Assembly: GCA_037447655.1 (NCBI GenBank)
Contig: JBBHKE010003316.1
Location: 126,001-171,483 of the forward strand
Direction: 5' to 3'
Length of the DNA: 45,483 bases
Origin: Zygnema cylindricum
Lineage: Eukaryota > Streptophyta > Zygnematophyceae > Zygnematales > Zygnemataceae
Within the stretch, counting starts at the first letter, position 1; each line of letters opens with the position of its first letter. Under the pieces are notes generated by a model. The model worked only from the letters and a program-made list of their open reading frames with translations, ran no database searches and had not been told where the DNA came from. Shown in pieces: positions 43,316-45,483 of the stretch. The translations under genes and the position numbers were made by a program.

Positions 43316-45263
43316 TTAAGAATTTTCAACTCCCAAATTATTCCATACATTTGTTTTACGGAGATGAGAACTTAGTTTCGCGGATAATCCGAGGGCTGTG
43401 ATTTCCTCCACCCCCAATAGTGTGTATAATTTCTCGTCCGTTTTCGCCACTCGTTTATTTTCGGGATTCTGTCCATCCAAAGTACCATTTTAAGAAAATC
43501 TCCACGTCCCTTTCCCTCCCTCCTTCCCTCTCCCTCCTTCCCTCTCCCTCTCCTTTCCCTCTCCTTTCCCTCTCTCTATCCCTCACTCTATTCCTCTCCC
43601 TGTCCCTCTCCCCCCTCTCCCTCTCTTTTCACTCGTCGTTCTCTTTCATACTAAAGAAATAGCTGTCCATATTCATATTCCATATTTAAATACATGCTAA
43701 CATATATAGCTCCAAGTTCCATGCTCCCTCTCTCTCCCCTCCCCCTCCCTCCCTCCCCTTCCTCCTCCTCTCCTCTCCCTCCCCTCCTCTCCCTCTCCCT
43801 TCCCTCCAAAAGAAATACTTTCCCCTTAATCTCCTCTTCCCTCCCTCCCTCTCCTCTCCTCACTCCCCTCCTCTCCATCTCTCCCTCTGTCTCCTAAACC
43901 TCACCTCTCCTCTCCCACTCCGAAAAAAGGTAATACGCTAAAAGAAAAGGTGCCCCTCTCTCCCACTCTCCCTCTGTCCATCTCTCCCTCCTATCCTCTC
44001 CTCCCCCTCTCTCCCTCTCTCTTTAAAAAAAAAAGAAAAAAAAAACTTACCTGCAATTGTTTATTTTTCACATATTCCCACACGGCCTTCACTGCGTCCG
44101 ACCGACTGATTTGCTCCACCTGTCAGTTTTTTTTACCATTTTAATATTTCCGGAATTTTTTCAATTATTATTTCAATAAATATGACATTCAATCATTGTT
44201 TATTGTTTCCTAAGATTTTTGAAAGTTTTTGAGGGATTTTAAATTATAAACATTTCGTGTAATTTCGAAATGAATATTAAGTATACTTTTACAGTTTTTG
44301 AATAAAGTTTGATCGGTTTTTGATGCTTTTTAGAATTTCTTTAAATATAATTTGGAATGAATTTTGTATAAATGATGAAGGTGTCTGGAGCTTGCTACAG
44401 CTTTTTTTCTTTTTTAGGTTGATACTTGTTATAAAACTGACCTCGATAAAAAACGAAAGGGTATTAAAATAAAATACATGAAATTCAAACAAATCCAAAG
44501 AAGATAAGAAAAAGTTGACAAAAGTTAAGAAGTTAAAAGAACTTAAATAAACAAAATAAAAAAGAAAAGGAATTAACAAAAACTTACCCCTCCGAGAAAA
44601 TTTGCCAATTCCGGCGAAGTATTTAACATCGGTTTCTTTTTCTCAACTTCAATTTCCTCCGAAATATCTTTTGTTTTCATGCGATTCTTCAATTTTCTTT
44701 TCTCTTCTCCCTCGACCCCTTTCTTAACGTTCCCCGTTTTCCCTTTTTCTGACTTTTCCTTTTTTGTTTTTTCGATTTTCATCTTTTCGGTTTCGTTTTT
44801 TGCAAATTTTTCGTTTTTCGCGTTTTCTCGTAAATTTTTCGCTTCCAAAAGTGAAACCGCAATATCTAAAGTAACATTTTCTGGTTCAATTTTTTTTCCC
44901 AAAGAAGCATTTACGGAACCGTGAGTAACATAGAAACCGAAACGACCTCTCGAAAGTTTAACTGGACCTCCTTTCTCTGGGTGTTCCCCTAATATTGAAG
45001 CTGGGGAGAGAAGAGAGAGAGCCATTTCAAGATTTATATCTTCCAGTAAAATATCGGCCGGGATACTTGCCCTTTCAGCTTTTACTTTTTTTTTGGAAGT
45101 TTTAGTTAAGGTTTCTAAGGGGTTTAATTGGACATAAGGTCCATACGGTCCATTTTGTAAAGTTACCTCTCTCCCCTCTTTATCTTGACCTAAAGTTTTG
45201 GGTTGCCCTACATCTCCTCCCCTATCCATTACCACTCCTGTTTCGGAGACACCCACACAATAA
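43316..45263 (-). CDS. DNA topoisomerase type IA with SWIB domain, C-terminal part
   Basis: Last three exons on the minus strand: 45263-44588, 44119-44051 and 43468-43316; phases agree. The gene continues upstream past the window edge, so the Toprim and catalytic domains are not seen. Exon 1 here encodes two bacterial-topoisomerase-I C-terminal repeats (PKTLGQDKEGREVTLQNGPY, and SILGEHPEKGGPVKLSRGRF followed by GFYVTHGS...ASL), then a Lys/Glu-rich linker, then the SWIB start (SPELANFLGG). The SWIB domain continues as VEQISRSDAVKAVWEYVKNK, LQ|NPENKRVAKTDEKLYTLLG and LSAKLSSHLRK. A topoisomerase-SWIB fusion is known in plant organelle-targeted enzymes (At4g31210 type) and is consistent with relaxing organellar DNA supercoils. 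It ends convergent with the thioredoxin gene. Confidence 0.9.
43500..44030 (-). repeat. CCCTCT tracts filling a topoisomerase intron
   Basis: Almost the whole 580-base intron between the last two exons is ccctct/cctcct sequence on the plus strand, purine-rich in the transcript. It starts about 20 bases from the donor side and ends about 35 bases from the acceptor. Confidence 0.9.
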
Positions 45264-45304
45264 CTGCCCAAAAAAAAAAAAGAAGAAAAAGAAATGACAT
45301 GGTT

Positions 45305-45483
45305 ACATTAACCCTGACTTTATTTTTGTTTTATGAACATGTATATGTATATGTCTATGAACATGGACATCTACATGAATATGCATATATATGTACATGG
45401 AAGTATATACGTATATGTATGTGTCTATATACATGTAGTTGTACATGCATATGTATATGTACATGTATACGTATATATAGATA
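45305..45483. repeat. Alternating purine-pyrimidine ATGTAT-rich stretch
   Basis: From about 45335 to the window edge the sequence is built of tatatgtatatg, acatgtac and tatacgtata units, many of them palindromic. It lies in an upstream intron of the topoisomerase gene. Confidence 0.85.

Overview
The window is nuclear DNA from an intron-rich photosynthetic eukaryote. Five protein-coding loci were reconstructed by hand from canonical GT-AG exons. Four carry products typical of plants and green algae: a plastid-type ABM-fold protein, a CYP97B cytochrome P450, an organellar threonyl-tRNA synthetase, and a type IA topoisomerase fused to a SWIB domain. Together with the long AT-rich introns and LINE/MITE-rich intergenic DNA, this suggests a green-lineage alga, possibly a streptophyte. 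The exact taxon cannot be fixed from the sequence.

Layout. 1-4.36 kb: no gene; a 1.06 kb inverted-repeat unit filled with GA/CT hexamer tracts and one MITE. 4.36-7.36 kb (-): four-exon ABM-domain plastid protein. 7.36-7.78 kb: short divergent promoter region. 7.78-17.68 kb (+): complete 14-exon CYP97B gene. 17.7-25.7 kb: repeat graveyard with a decayed LINE fragment, a tandem duplication, three MITEs of one family, a long foldback element with perfect 45-base hairpins, and other inverted-repeat elements. 25.77-31.84 kb (+): nine-exon organellar threonyl-tRNA synthetase. 31.9-34.8 kb: one LINE-type ORF and three LINE 3' tails in both orientations. 34.9-41.05 kb (+): a protein with two thioredoxin folds (CGHC and CEQC active sites); its 5' end is unresolved. 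41.05-43.3 kb: convergent intergenic DNA with one MITE. 43.3-45.26 kb (-): last three exons of the topoisomerase-SWIB gene, which continues beyond the window.

The products do not form one pathway. Three are predicted organelle proteins (carotenoid hydroxylase-type P450, organellar aminoacylation, organellar DNA topology), one is a plastid ABM protein, and one is a redox-fold protein.

The most unusual signal is structural. In several genes, short stretches spanning an exon-intron junction recur as degraded copies inside the adjacent intron, leaving decoy splice sites and 'ghost' exon starts. Many introns are also built from short degenerate tandem arrays or CCCTCT tracts that abut splice sites. 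This suggests that introns here grow largely by local tandem duplication plus MITE insertion.
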